Source: Streptomyces flavochromogenes (GTDB lineage Bacteria > Actinomycetota > Actinomycetes > Streptomycetales > Streptomycetaceae). From it: a DNA stretch of 64,000 nt. Under the pieces are notes generated by a model. The model was given only the letters and a program-made list of their open reading frames with translations, ran no database searches and was not told the DNA's origin. A program made the position numbers and the translations under genes. Below are positions 1-7,633 of this stretch, one piece after another. Location of the stretch: contig NZ_JNZO01000022.1 in NCBI RefSeq assembly GCF_000717595.1, positions 144,259-208,258 on the forward strand. Reading direction: 5' to 3'. How positions within the stretch are numbered: position 1 is the first letter of the stretch; each line of letters opens with the position of its first letter.

Positions 1-39
1 CCAAGTCGTACTGATCGGGCAGAACGGCGACCCGCCGGC

Positions 40-846
40 TCAGTCCTCGTGGTCGCTGGTCGGGTGGCTGCCGTCCGTCCGGCCGACCTCGTCGATCCAC
101 CGGCGGACCGCCTCGCCGAAGTCCACCCGGCCGGCCTCGTGGTGGGCGGCCACGAAGCGGCGGGCCGGAGGCTTGTCCTTCCAGTAGCGCTCGCCGAGAG
201 CCGCCGCGCGGAGGAAGATCTCGCAGCCGACCGCGTTGGTGTGGAAGTGCAGTTCCAGCTCCTCCGGGCGGTCCTGCCCGGAGGACCGCTCGTCGACGAG
301 CAGGAGCCCTTGCGCCCGGTACACGTGGTACTCGGTGCGGGGGATGTTGCCGGTGTGGACGCGCGAGCTCCGGAGGGCGTACCCCTCGGCGGCGAAGGCG
401 TCGAGGACGGCCTCGTGCAGCGGCAGCGCGGTGATGTGCACGAGGTCGTCGTCCGTCTGCGCCTTGACGCCCTCGGCCTCGACCTCGGTGTGGATGCCCA
501 GGTGGACCCCGAGCTTCTGCCCCTTCACCTCGGTCAGCGGGGTCTCCCACTTGAGCCGGTGGCGGATGGGGACGCGCCTCTCCTCGCCCTTCTCCAGGGT
601 GAAGTAGCCGCTCATGCTGGGGTAGTCGAAGGTGTCGCCGCTGTATCCGTCACCGTCGCCCTTGTGGGCCACCGGCGCGTCGGTGACGAGCTTCAGATAG
701 ATCGACTTCACCTCGACGCGGCGCTCGGGGGCGCGCAGCACCACTTCCCCGCTCAGGATGCCGCCCGGCAGGGCCGGACCGGACTGGACGACGGTGTCGA
801 CTTCGAGCGGTATGCCGCCCATGCCCAGAAGGCGCTTGAAGACCAT
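40..846 (-). CDS. Spo0M-family sporulation control protein
   Basis: A 268-residue soluble protein with an arrestin-like N-terminal beta fold. The N-terminus (VFKRLLGMGG, then a G-rich GGILSGEV strand and RRVEVKSIYLKL) and the later VPIRHRLKWETPL segment are typical of the Spo0M/SpoOM family, and the length is normal for actinomycete members. In Bacillus the family influences entry into sporulation; a specific role in Streptomyces is not shown by the sequence. The ATG at 846 is the only credible start. It stands alone, divergent from the PASTA protein gene at 1033. The family call is fairly secure; the partner and mechanism are unknown. Confidence 0.85.
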   Translation of the reverse strand: MVFKRLLGMGGIPLEVDTVVQSGPALPGGILSGEVVLRAPERRVEVKSIYLKLVTDAPVAHKGDGDGYSGDTFDYPSMSGYFTLEKGEERRVPIRHRLKWETPLTEVKGQKLGVHLGIHTEVEAEGVKAQTDDDLVHITALPLHEAVLDAFAAEGYALRSSRVHTGNIPRTEYHVYRAQGLLLVDERSSGQDRPEELELHFHTNAVGCEIFLRAAALGERYWKDKPPARRFVAAHHEAGRVDFGEAVRRWIDEVGRTDGSHPTSDHED

Positions 847-985
847 ACGCGCAGGCTAACCGGCTGATGACCTTGTCGGGAGCGGAAGTTCGGGATCCGC
901 CGGAGGCGCGGTCCCGGCCCGGGGTGCCGATTCCGATCGCGTCTCGCATTCCGTACGAAGGGCTACCGGTTGTGAACATCCTGTG

Positions 986-991
986 TACGAT
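986..991 (+). promoter_or_regulatory. possible -10 element upstream of the PASTA/excalibur gene
   Basis: TACGAT matches the actinomycete TANNNT -10 pattern and lies about 40 bp before the chosen GTG start. No well-spaced -35 is visible, so this is weak. The rest of 847-1032 holds nothing else I recognise. Confidence 0.25.
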
Positions 992-1032
992 CCGTGCACC
1001 TCGCACACGCTCACAGCACCCGGGAGACGCAC

Positions 1033-1845
1033 GTGTACCCGCCTCCGCCGCCGTTCCAGCCCGTTCCCGCCCCGCTGCCCGCCCGGCGCTGGTGGCAGCA
1101 CCCCGCCCTGATCATCTGCCTCCTCTTCTTCCTCCCCCCGGCGGGCATAGCCCTGACCTGGACGAGCCGCTGGAGCCGGAACAAGAAGATCGTCGCGACC
1201 GCCCTCGGCGGTCTGTGGTTCCTGGCGTTCGTCTTCAGCGACCCGCCGGAGGAGGAGAAGGGCGACGCGAAGCCCTCGGCGACGGCCACCGCGACCCCCG
1301 CCAGCGCACCCGCCCCGACGCCCACTCCGACGCCCACTCCGTCGAAGACGGAGGAGACCCCGGTGATGCCCTCGCTCGTCGGCGGGACGTACGCGGACTC
1401 CGAGCGACTCCTCACCGACAACCTGGGCCGGTCCTACGCCGCCTACAAGGACGTCGAGCTGCCCGCCGACCACGCCGCCTGGACCGTGTGCTTCCAGCGC
1501 CCGGCCGCCGGTGCGCCGGTCTCGTCGGCGGTGCCGGTGGTGTACCTGACGGCGCCGGGCGTCCCGTGCCCGAAGTCGCCCGACGAGGTGCTGCACAAGC
1601 CCACCCCGACGCCCAAGCCCAAGCCGGCCGCCCCGAAGCCGACGCGAACCCAGGTGCCCGTGCCCACCCAGGAGCCGACGCCCACGGAGGACGCCGGTGA
1701 CGACTCGTCCTCCGGCGGCGGCAGCGTCTCCTACGCCAACTGCACGGCCGTCCGCGCCGCAGGCGCCGCCCCGATCCGTCGCGGCGACCCGGGCTACGGC
1801 AGCCACCTCGACCGCGACGGCGACGGCGTGGCCTGCGAGCGCTGA
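1033..1845 (+). CDS. membrane-anchored PASTA and excalibur domain protein
   Basis: The protein is about 270 residues. It has a short proline-rich N-terminus, two hydrophobic segments (around HPALIICLLFFLPP and IVATALGGLWFLAFVF), a threonine/proline-rich spacer of TPTP repeats, and a PASTA-like domain (PSLVGGTYADSERLLTDNLG to VVYLTAPGVPCP). A second Pro/Lys linker leads to a C-terminal excalibur calcium-binding domain (CTAVRAAGAAPIRRGDPGYG, ending DRDGDGVACER). The DxDxDG loop should bind calcium. PASTA domains usually sense cell-wall fragments. I chose GTG at 1033 because GGGAG sits 7 bp upstream; an in-frame GTG at 994 lacks a ribosome site. The likely location is the membrane with the C-terminus outside. 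No ligand can be named. Confidence 0.8.
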   Translation: MYPPPPPFQPVPAPLPARRWWQHPALIICLLFFLPPAGIALTWTSRWSRNKKIVATALGGLWFLAFVFSDPPEEEKGDAKPSATATATPASAPAPTPTPTPTPSKTEETPVMPSLVGGTYADSERLLTDNLGRSYAAYKDVELPADHAAWTVCFQRPAAGAPVSSAVPVVYLTAPGVPCPKSPDEVLHKPTPTPKPKPAAPKPTRTQVPVPTQEPTPTEDAGDDSSSGGGSVSYANCTAVRAAGAAPIRRGDPGYGSHLDRDGDGVACER

Positions 1846-1939
1846 CACCCGGACCGTCGCTGAACGGCCCGTCCCCGCTCACGGGCGCGGGCCGTCGCGT
1901 CGAGGGGCGGGTCGTGCGTCCGCGGTGCTCCCTTCCAAG

Positions 1940-1961
1940 AATCATGCATGCGTGCTTGATT
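1940..1961. promoter_or_regulatory. inverted repeat, candidate TetR operator for the ligase operon
   Basis: Arms AATCATGCA and TGCTTGATT (one mismatch) flank a 4-bp centre about 100 bp before the ligase start at 2059. The downstream operon ends with its own TetR gene at 4394. Size and position fit a TetR operator; autoregulation is inferred. Confidence 0.45.
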
Positions 1962-2058
1962 GTTTCCCCGGAGTGCTGACAGGGTCTCCCCAAGCCGTAC
2001 CCACACGCGCGATCCTGGCGACCACCTTCCACCTCTCCCACTTCTCCAGGGGGCTTGC

Positions 2059-3681
2059 ATGGTGTTCCACAGCGAGTACGAGGCCGTTCCGACCGTCTCC
2101 CTGCCGATCCACGACGCGGTGCTCGGCCGCGCGGCCGAGCGGGGCGACACCCCCGCACTGATCGACGGCGCGGGAGAGCTCACTCTCACGTACGGACAGG
2201 TCGACGCCTTCCACCGGCGGGTCGCCGCCGGACTCGCCGAGGCCGGGGTGCGGAAGGGGGACGTGGTCGCGCTGCACAGCCCCAACACCGTTCTCTTCCC
2301 CGTCGCCTTCTACGCCGCCACGCGCGCGGGTGCCTCCGTCACCACCGTGCATCCGCTGGCCACCCCCGAGGAGTTCGCCAAGCAGCTCCGCGACTCCGCC
2401 GCCCGCTGGATCGTCACCGTCTCCCCGCTGCTCGACTCCGCCCGCGCGGCGGCCGAACTCGCGGGCGGGGTGAGGGAGATCCTCGTCTGTGACGAAGCGC
2501 GGGACGGCGTCCGGTCCCTGCAGGCCTTCCTCGGGTCCACCGGCCCCGTGCCCGAGATCGACATCGACCCCGACGAGGACGTCGCCGCGCTCCCTTACTC
2601 CTCCGGCACCACCGGTGTCCCCAAGGGCGTGATGCTGACCCACACCTCGATCGCGACGAACCTCGCCCAGCTGGAGCCGGTCGTCCCGATGGGGCCCGGC
2701 GACCGGATCCTGGCGATCCTCCCCTTCTTCCACATCTACGGGCTCACCGCCCTCATGAACGCGCCCCTCCGCCAGGGCGCCACCGTCGTCGTCCTGCCCC
2801 GCTTCGAGCTCGACACCTTCCTCGGCGCCATCCAGAAGCACCGCATCAGCGGCCTCTACGTCGCCCCGCCGATCGTGCTCGCCCTCGCCAAGCACCCGGC
2901 CGTCGCCGACTACGACCTGTCCTCCCTGGAGTACATCGTCAGCGCCGCCGCACCGCTCGACGCGGCCCTCGCCCAGGCCTGTTCGGCGCGGCTGGGGCTG
3001 CCGCCGGTCCTCCAGGCGTACGGCATGACGGAACTGTCCCCGGGCACCCACGTCGTCCCGCTCGCCGCCCAGGACCCTCCGCCCGGCAGCGTCGGCAAGC
3101 TGCTGCCGTCCACCGAGATGCGGATCGTGTCCCTCGGCGACCCGTCGAAGGACGCGGCGCCCGGCGAGGAGGGCGAGGTCGCCATCCGGGGACCGCAGGT
3201 CATGAAGGGCTACCTCGGCCGGCCCGACGCCACCGCCGCCATGATCGACGCCGACGGCTGGGTGCACACCGGCGACATCGGCCGGGTCGACGACGAGGGC
3301 TGGCTGTACGTCGTCGACCGCGTCAAGGAACTCATCAAGTACAAGGGCTTCCAGGTCGCCCCCGCCGAACTGGAGGCGCTGCTCCTCACCCACGAGGGCG
3401 TCGCCGACGCCGCCGTCATCGGCGTCACGGACGCCGACGGCACCGAGATCCCCAAGGCGTACGTCGTACGCCAGGCGGCCGCGCCCGGCCTCACCGCCGC
3501 GGACGTCATGGCGCACGTCGCCGCCCGGGTCTCGCCGTACAAGAAGGTCCGTGACGTCGAGTTCATCGAGGCGGTGCCCCGGGCAGCGTCCGGGAAGATC
3601 CTCCGCCGAGAGCTCCGGGACCGGGACCGGGAGGCCCGGGACCGAGAGCTCCCCGACCGAGAGTTGAGGGACCGCACATGA
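2059..3681 (+). CDS. cinnamate/4-coumarate:CoA ligase-like acyl-CoA synthetase
   Basis: A 540-residue ANL-superfamily ligase that would adenylate an aryl or acyl acid and transfer it to CoA. The P-loop-like motif SSGTTGVPKGVMLTH, the core QAYGMTELSPG, the hinge region GEVAIRGPQVMKGY and the C-terminal catalytic lysine in PRAASGKILRRE are all present. It resembles 4CL enzymes, and from memory the S. coelicolor cinnamate:CoA ligase SCO4383. ATG at 2059 follows AGGGGG. It overlaps the next gene by ATGA, so ligase, crotonase and TetR form one operon. After the catalytic lysine there is an extra arginine/aspartate-rich tail (repeats of RELRDRD type) that is not part of the fold. The substrate is inferred. 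Confidence 0.87.
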   Translation: MVFHSEYEAVPTVSLPIHDAVLGRAAERGDTPALIDGAGELTLTYGQVDAFHRRVAAGLAEAGVRKGDVVALHSPNTVLFPVAFYAATRAGASVTTVHPLATPEEFAKQLRDSAARWIVTVSPLLDSARAAAELAGGVREILVCDEARDGVRSLQAFLGSTGPVPEIDIDPDEDVAALPYSSGTTGVPKGVMLTHTSIATNLAQLEPVVPMGPGDRILAILPFFHIYGLTALMNAPLRQGATVVVLPRFELDTFLGAIQKHRISGLYVAPPIVLALAKHPAVADYDLSSLEYIVSAAAPLDAALAQACSARLGLPPVLQAYGMTELSPGTHVVPLAAQDPPPGSVGKLLPSTEMRIVSLGDPSKDAAPGEEGEVAIRGPQVMKGYLGRPDATAAMIDADGWVHTGDIGRVDDEGWLYVVDRVKELIKYKGFQVAPAELEALLLTHEGVADAAVIGVTDADGTEIPKAYVVRQAAAPGLTAADVMAHVAARVSPYKKVRDVEFIEAVPRAASGKILRRELRDRDREARDRELPDRELRDRT

Positions 3682-4406
3682 CCCTGGTCGTCGTCACCGA
3701 GGAGCGGGGGATCACCACCCTCGCCCTCGACTCCCCGGCCACCCGCAACGCGCTCTCCGCGGCGCTCGTCACCGAGCTCGCCGACGCGCTCACCGTCTGC
3801 GGCAAGGATCCCGCCGTCCGGGCGGTGGTGCTCACCCACAGCGGCACCACGTTCAGCGCGGGCGCCGACCTCAAGGCGCCGCCGAGCCCGTACGCCTTCG
3901 TCGATCTGCTCCGGCAGGTCGTCGAGCTGCCCAAACCGGTCGTCGCCCACGTCACCGCGGGCAGCCGCACCCGCGCCGGCGGCCTCGGCCTGCTCGGTGC
4001 CGCCGACATCGTCGTGGCGGGGGAGGGGGCCGACTTCGCGCTCACGGAGGTACGGATCGGGGTCGCCCCGGCCGTCGTCTCCCTCACCCTCCTCCCGAAG
4101 ATCGAGTCCCGTGCGGCGGCCCGCCACTACCTGACGGGCGAGCGGTTCGGGGTGCCGGAGGCGATCGCCATGGGGCTCGTGACGGACCGGGACGAGGCCC
4201 TGCCCGGCATCCTCGACTCCCTCCGCGCCGCCTCCCCGCAGGGCCTGCGCGAGGCGAAGCGGCTGGTCACCGCTAGAGTCCTGGAGACCTTCGAACGTGA
4301 CGCGGAGGACCTGGTGCAGAGGTCGGCCACGCTCTTCGCCTCCGCCGAGGCGCGCGAGGGGATGACGGCCTTCCTCGAACGACGGGACCCCGCATGGCGG
4401 CTGTGA
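3678..4406 (+). CDS. enoyl-CoA hydratase/isomerase family protein
   Basis: A 242-residue crotonase-fold protein. It has the oxyanion-hole motif FSAGADLKAP and the second oxyanion segment AGGLGLLGAADIVVAGE. Aligned by eye with rat crotonase, the Glu164 position is kept (ALTEVRIG) but the Glu144 position is glycine (GGLGL), so it may not be a classical hydratase. It overlaps the ligase by four bases and the TetR gene by 13. With the ligase it suggests CoA activation followed by side-chain processing of a phenylpropanoid or similar acid. The family is certain, the reaction is not. Confidence 0.82.
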   Translation: MTLVVVTEERGITTLALDSPATRNALSAALVTELADALTVCGKDPAVRAVVLTHSGTTFSAGADLKAPPSPYAFVDLLRQVVELPKPVVAHVTAGSRTRAGGLGLLGAADIVVAGEGADFALTEVRIGVAPAVVSLTLLPKIESRAAARHYLTGERFGVPEAIAMGLVTDRDEALPGILDSLRAASPQGLREAKRLVTARVLETFERDAEDLVQRSATLFASAEAREGMTAFLERRDPAWRL

Positions 4407-4972
4407 CCGCACCCAAGCAGGACAGGAGCCGTGCCACCCGGCAGCGGCTCCTGGAGGCGGCCGTGTCCTGCCTGGCCGAACACGGCTGGGCGGGCTCCAC
4501 GGTCGCCGTCGTCGCGGAACGGGCGGGCGTCTCCCGGGGCGCCGCCCAGCATCACTTCCCGACCCGCGAGGACCTGTTCACGGCCGCCGTCGAGTACGTC
4601 GCCGAGGAGCGTTCCCAGGCGCTGCGGACCCTGCCCTCCCGCGACCGCCACGAGGCCGTCGCCGCGCTCGTCGACCTCTTCACCGGGCCCCTCTTCCGGG
4701 CCGCCCTCCACCTGTGGGTCGCCGCCTCCGGCGAGGACCAGCTCCGCGCGCGCGTGACCGAACTGGAGGCCCGCGTCGGCCGCGAGTCCCACCGCATGGC
4801 CGTCGAGGTGCTGGGCGCCGACGAGTCCCGCCCCGGCGTCCGCGAAACCGTCCAGGGCCTCCTGGACATGGCGCGCGGCCTCGGCCTCGCGACCCTCCTC
4901 ACGGACGACCGCGCCCGCCGCGAACGCGTGGTCGCCCAATGGGCACTGCTGCTGGACGAGGCCCTCGCCTAG
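4394..4972 (+). CDS. TetR-family transcriptional regulator
   Basis: A 192-residue repressor-type protein. The N-terminal helix-turn-helix runs from TRQRLLEAAVSCLAEHGW through STVAVVAERAGVSRGAAQHH to FPTREDLFTAAVEY, which is the standard TetR_N pattern. The C-terminal half is helical and carries the ligand pocket. It overlaps the crotonase gene by 13 bases and is therefore translated from the ligase operon. It most likely controls that operon, perhaps through the palindrome at 1940-1961, with the acyl-CoA product or substrate as inducer. That is inference from position. Confidence 0.88.
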   Translation: MAAVTAPKQDRSRATRQRLLEAAVSCLAEHGWAGSTVAVVAERAGVSRGAAQHHFPTREDLFTAAVEYVAEERSQALRTLPSRDRHEAVAALVDLFTGPLFRAALHLWVAASGEDQLRARVTELEARVGRESHRMAVEVLGADESRPGVRETVQGLLDMARGLGLATLLTDDRARRERVVAQWALLLDEALA

Positions 4973-5027
4973 GGGGTGTCGGGCTTGGACGCACCTGCGG
5001 GGCTCCCGCCTGGCGGGGGCTGCGCCC

Positions 5028-5050
5028 CCTGGCGGGGCCGCCCCGCCAGG
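5028..5050. terminator. hairpin between convergent genes
   Basis: CCTGGCGGGG, a 3-bp loop, and CCCCGCCAGG form a perfect 10-bp stem between the TetR stop at 4972 and the peptidase stop at 5068. It can serve both directions. Confidence 0.6.
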
Positions 5051-5067
5051 CGCTCGTCCGGCGAGGA

Positions 5068-6117
5068 CTAGAGCCCCGGGATCTCCCGCGCCCGGAACGC
5101 CGCCCGTACGGCGTTCGCCGCCGACGTGCCGTACATCTTCTGCGCCGTCGCGACCGTCGTCAGGGCCGCGTCCCGGAAGCCGGTGTCGGGCGCGAAGCCG
5201 AACTGGGCGTTGACGATGATCCGGTCGGCCGTCCTGGCTCCGAGGGAGTTGCGGATGTCGAAGAGCGCCCGGGACCAGATCTCGCCGTCGGCGTGGACCT
5301 CGCCCTCCCGGTCCGCGTACGTCTTGGTGCCGTCGATCCGGCGGAGGCAGTGCGGCGCCTCGCTGTAGCCGGTGGCGTCCCAGTCGGCGACGCAGGCGGC
5401 GTCCGCCTTCATCGCCCACCCGTACTTCTCGACGGCGTGCGTGCCGACGGCCACCGCCAGGTAGTCGCCGAAGGCCTCGCCGATGGATCCGGCCTCGGGG
5501 GAGGTGCCGAAGCCGGGTACCTGGGCGTGGTGCACGGCGTGACCGTATTCGTGCACGATCACCTCGGCGTCCTCGGCATCGTCCACTCCGCCCTTGCCGA
5601 ATCGGATCTCGGCCTTCTTGTCGGTGAAGAAGGAGTTGTCGGCGCCCCACTGGTTGAGCCGGACCGGCTGCGTCCGGTCGTTGGCCCCGGGCAGTTCGGT
5701 GCCGAAGCCGAGCCCCTGCAGGTACTCCTGTGCCTCGTTGACCCAGAAGTACGCCATGACCTGCTCGAACTGATCGTCGGAGCGGTTGTACGCGGCGGCG
5801 CCCGCGACGGTGGCGGGCTTGCCGGTCTCGGAACGGACGTCGACCCACTTCCCCGACAGGGCGCCGCTCGCGTCGAGGTTCCGCAGCGTGGCGGTGGCGT
5901 ACGCGGAAGCCGGTACGTCGCTCGCCGCGTCCTTGTGGTCGGTGAGCGACTGGTCGCCGGTGGCCTGGACCGGGTTCACCATGAAGACGCGGGCCTGGGG
6001 AAGCGAGGGGGCGGGCAGCGGGGCGGCGGAGGCGCCGGCCGGGAGCAGGGCGGCGGTGGCGACGGCCACGGTGGCGGTGGCCGTGGCGATCAGCCCGCGG
6101 GGTGTGCGGCGACTCAT
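5068..6117 (-). CDS. secreted zinc metallopeptidase, M36/M4-like (gluzincin)
   Basis: A 349-residue protein with an N-terminal signal sequence (RRTPRG, then a hydrophobic stretch ending GASAAP). The zinc motif HEYGHAVHH is followed about 22 residues later by GEAFGDYLA, giving the HExxH...E arrangement of gluzincins, most like the M36 (fungalysin) family. It is shorter than full thermolysin or fungalysin proteins and has no long FTP/PepSY propeptide. I placed the start at 6117, where AGGAGG sits just upstream, rather than at 6261. It should be an exported protease. It stands alone, divergent from the leader peptide gene. Confidence 0.82.
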   Translation of the reverse strand: MSRRTPRGLIATATATVAVATAALLPAGASAAPLPAPSLPQARVFMVNPVQATGDQSLTDHKDAASDVPASAYATATLRNLDASGALSGKWVDVRSETGKPATVAGAAAYNRSDDQFEQVMAYFWVNEAQEYLQGLGFGTELPGANDRTQPVRLNQWGADNSFFTDKKAEIRFGKGGVDDAEDAEVIVHEYGHAVHHAQVPGFGTSPEAGSIGEAFGDYLAVAVGTHAVEKYGWAMKADAACVADWDATGYSEAPHCLRRIDGTKTYADREGEVHADGEIWSRALFDIRNSLGARTADRIIVNAQFGFAPDTGFRDAALTTVATAQKMYGTSAANAVRAAFRAREIPGL

Positions 6118-6272
6118 GGACGTCCTCCTGCGACGGGGTGCTGCGACGAGATGATTGGCATGCGCTCGACACATGTGGCGGCGATCTTCGCGTACCGCCG
6201 CCCCTTTGAACACCCCTGAGCACCGGGAGACGGAGCGTGACCCAGGCCACAGTCGATCCACCCCGCCCGCAG

Positions 6273-6278
6273 TACTCT
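6273..6278 (+). promoter_or_regulatory. -10 element (leaderless-type) for the leader peptide
   Basis: TACTCT lies 6 bp before the ATG at 6285, the spacing expected if transcription starts on the A of the start codon. No strong -35 is visible. Confidence 0.45.
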
Positions 6279-6284
6279 GGTCGC

Positions 6285-6359
6285 ATGCCTACGCTCGTAC
6301 GCCGTCGCCACGTGGACTTCCTCCGCGTCACGTCCATGAGCTGTCGCCGCTCCGCCTGA
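6285..6359 (+). CDS. short leader peptide (24 aa), RRHVD type
   Basis: The ORF encodes 24 residues, ending in a Cys-Arg-Arg-Ser-Ala tail, with the core RRRHVDFLRVTSMSC. From memory, the RRHVDxxRV core is the signature of the short putative leader peptides that actinomycete genomes carry in front of many metabolic, often sulfur-related, genes. It begins 6 bp after a TACTCT -10 sequence and has no ribosome site, so it is probably translated from a leaderless transcript. It ends 127 bp before the oxygenase gene. The single cysteine codon near the end could make translation sensitive to cysteine supply, but no clear terminator/antiterminator pair is visible in 6360-6486. Confidence 0.65.
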   Translation: MPTLVRRRHVDFLRVTSMSCRRSA

Positions 6360-6486
6360 CCCCAAGGGGCACCACCAGCGCCCCCCACCGGGTCCCTCGT
6401 TCAGAGCCCAAGCCGACCGGCACCCGTGGCCCCCGCCCCACCCTCGGCGGCCGCCCCGGGCACCCGTAGACCCCGCGGACGCACTC

Positions 6487-7530
6487 ATGACTCGCAGCTC
6501 GTACCCCTCGCAGCTCCCCATCGTCGACCTCTCCGCCGCAGACCGTGACCCCCAGGCCCGACGCCTGCTCCACGCCCAGCTCCACTCGGCCGCCCACGAC
6601 GTCGGGTTCTTCCAGCTGATCGGGCACGGGGTGACCGCGGCCGAGACGCGGGCCCTGACCTCCGCGATGCACGCCTTCTTCGCCCTGCCGGAGGCCGATC
6701 GGCTCGCCCTCGACAACATCAACTCGCCGCACTTCCGCGGCTACACCCGCATCGGCGACGAGCGCACCGCCGGCGCGCGCGACTGGCGCGACCAGCTCGA
6801 CATCGGCGCCGAGCGCCCCGCCCGGACCCCCGCGCCCTGGGAAGCCCCCTACTGGTGGCTCGAAGGCCCCAACCAGTGGCCCGAGGCCCTCCCCGAGCTG
6901 CGGACCGCGGCCCTGCACTGGATCGAGCGGCTCAGCGGGGTCGCCGACCGGCTGCTGCACGAGCTGCTCGCCTCGATCGGCGCGTCCGAGGACTTCTACG
7001 ACGACATCTTCGGGCCGCGCGCCCACCCGCACCTCAAGCTGGTGCGCTACCCGGGCAGCAGCGGCGAGGGCGACGACCAGGGTGTCGGCGCGCACAAGGA
7101 CTACGGCTTCCTCACCCTGCTCCTCCAGGACCACGTGGGAGGGCTCCAAGTCCAGCGCGAGGACGGGAACTTCCACGACGTGCCGCCACTGCCGGGCGCG
7201 TTCGTCGTGAACCTCGGCGAGCTCCTCGAAGTGGCGACCAACGGTTATCTGATCGCCACCAACCACCGGGTCGTCTCGCCCCCCGGGGCGACCGAGCGCT
7301 ACTCCGTGCCGTTCTTCTACAACCCGCGGCTCGACGCCCGGATCACCCCGCTGGCCTTCCCGTACGCGGAGACCGCGCCCGGCGTCACGGCCGACCCCGC
7401 GAACCCGCTGTTCGCCGAGTACGGCCGCAACGAGCTGAAGGGCAAGCTGCGGGCCCACCCGCTGACCACGGCCCGCCACCACGCGGACCTGCTGCTGCAC
7501 CCGGAGGCGCAGCCCGCCCTGTCGTCCTAG
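6487..7530 (+). CDS. isopenicillin N synthase-family Fe(II)/2-oxoglutarate oxygenase
   Basis: A 347-residue protein of the IPNS/DIOX family. The N-terminal domain opens with LPIVDLSAADRD, and the catalytic core shows HKDYGFLTLL (HxD iron ligands), ATNHRVVSP (distal His ligand) and RYSVPFFYNP (the RxS co-substrate motif). The length is normal. Family members oxidise small metabolites with O2; there is no beta-lactam cluster here, so true penicillin synthesis is unlikely. The ATG at 6487 has a weak ribosome site. It lies 127 bp behind the leader peptide, so it may be attenuated. The substrate is unknown. Confidence 0.85.
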   Translation: MTRSSYPSQLPIVDLSAADRDPQARRLLHAQLHSAAHDVGFFQLIGHGVTAAETRALTSAMHAFFALPEADRLALDNINSPHFRGYTRIGDERTAGARDWRDQLDIGAERPARTPAPWEAPYWWLEGPNQWPEALPELRTAALHWIERLSGVADRLLHELLASIGASEDFYDDIFGPRAHPHLKLVRYPGSSGEGDDQGVGAHKDYGFLTLLLQDHVGGLQVQREDGNFHDVPPLPGAFVVNLGELLEVATNGYLIATNHRVVSPPGATERYSVPFFYNPRLDARITPLAFPYAETAPGVTADPANPLFAEYGRNELKGKLRAHPLTTARHHADLLLHPEAQPALSS

Positions 7531-7576
7531 GAGGCGACGTCCCGTCGTCCCCGGCGACGCCCCGTGCGACGTCCGC

Positions 7577-7612
7577 GGCGACGGCCCCGACTGTGCGGGT
7601 CGGGCCGTCGCC
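7577..7612. terminator. hairpin between convergent oxygenase and citrate synthase genes
   Basis: GGCGACGGCCCCGAC pairs with GTCGGGCCGTCGCC across a short loop (one bulge). It sits between two gene ends and can stop transcription from both sides. Confidence 0.6.
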
Positions 7613-7633
7613 GGACGGACGGGACGCGGGTAC

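Noticed and set aside
4394..4972. The TetR at 4394 as regulator of the CTGACG-N3-CGTCAG sites
   Set aside because: Its own operon has a different palindrome (1940-1961) and no copy of the 15-mer, and it lies 33 kb from the first site.
6360..6486. A classical terminator/antiterminator pair after the leader peptide
   Set aside because: Only a very short CCCC-AA-GGGG hairpin and scattered GC stems are visible; no convincing alternative structures or U-run.
6487..7530. A beta-lactam biosynthesis gene
   Set aside because: No ACV synthetase, acyltransferase or cephalosporin genes nearby; the IPNS family contains many unrelated oxygenases.
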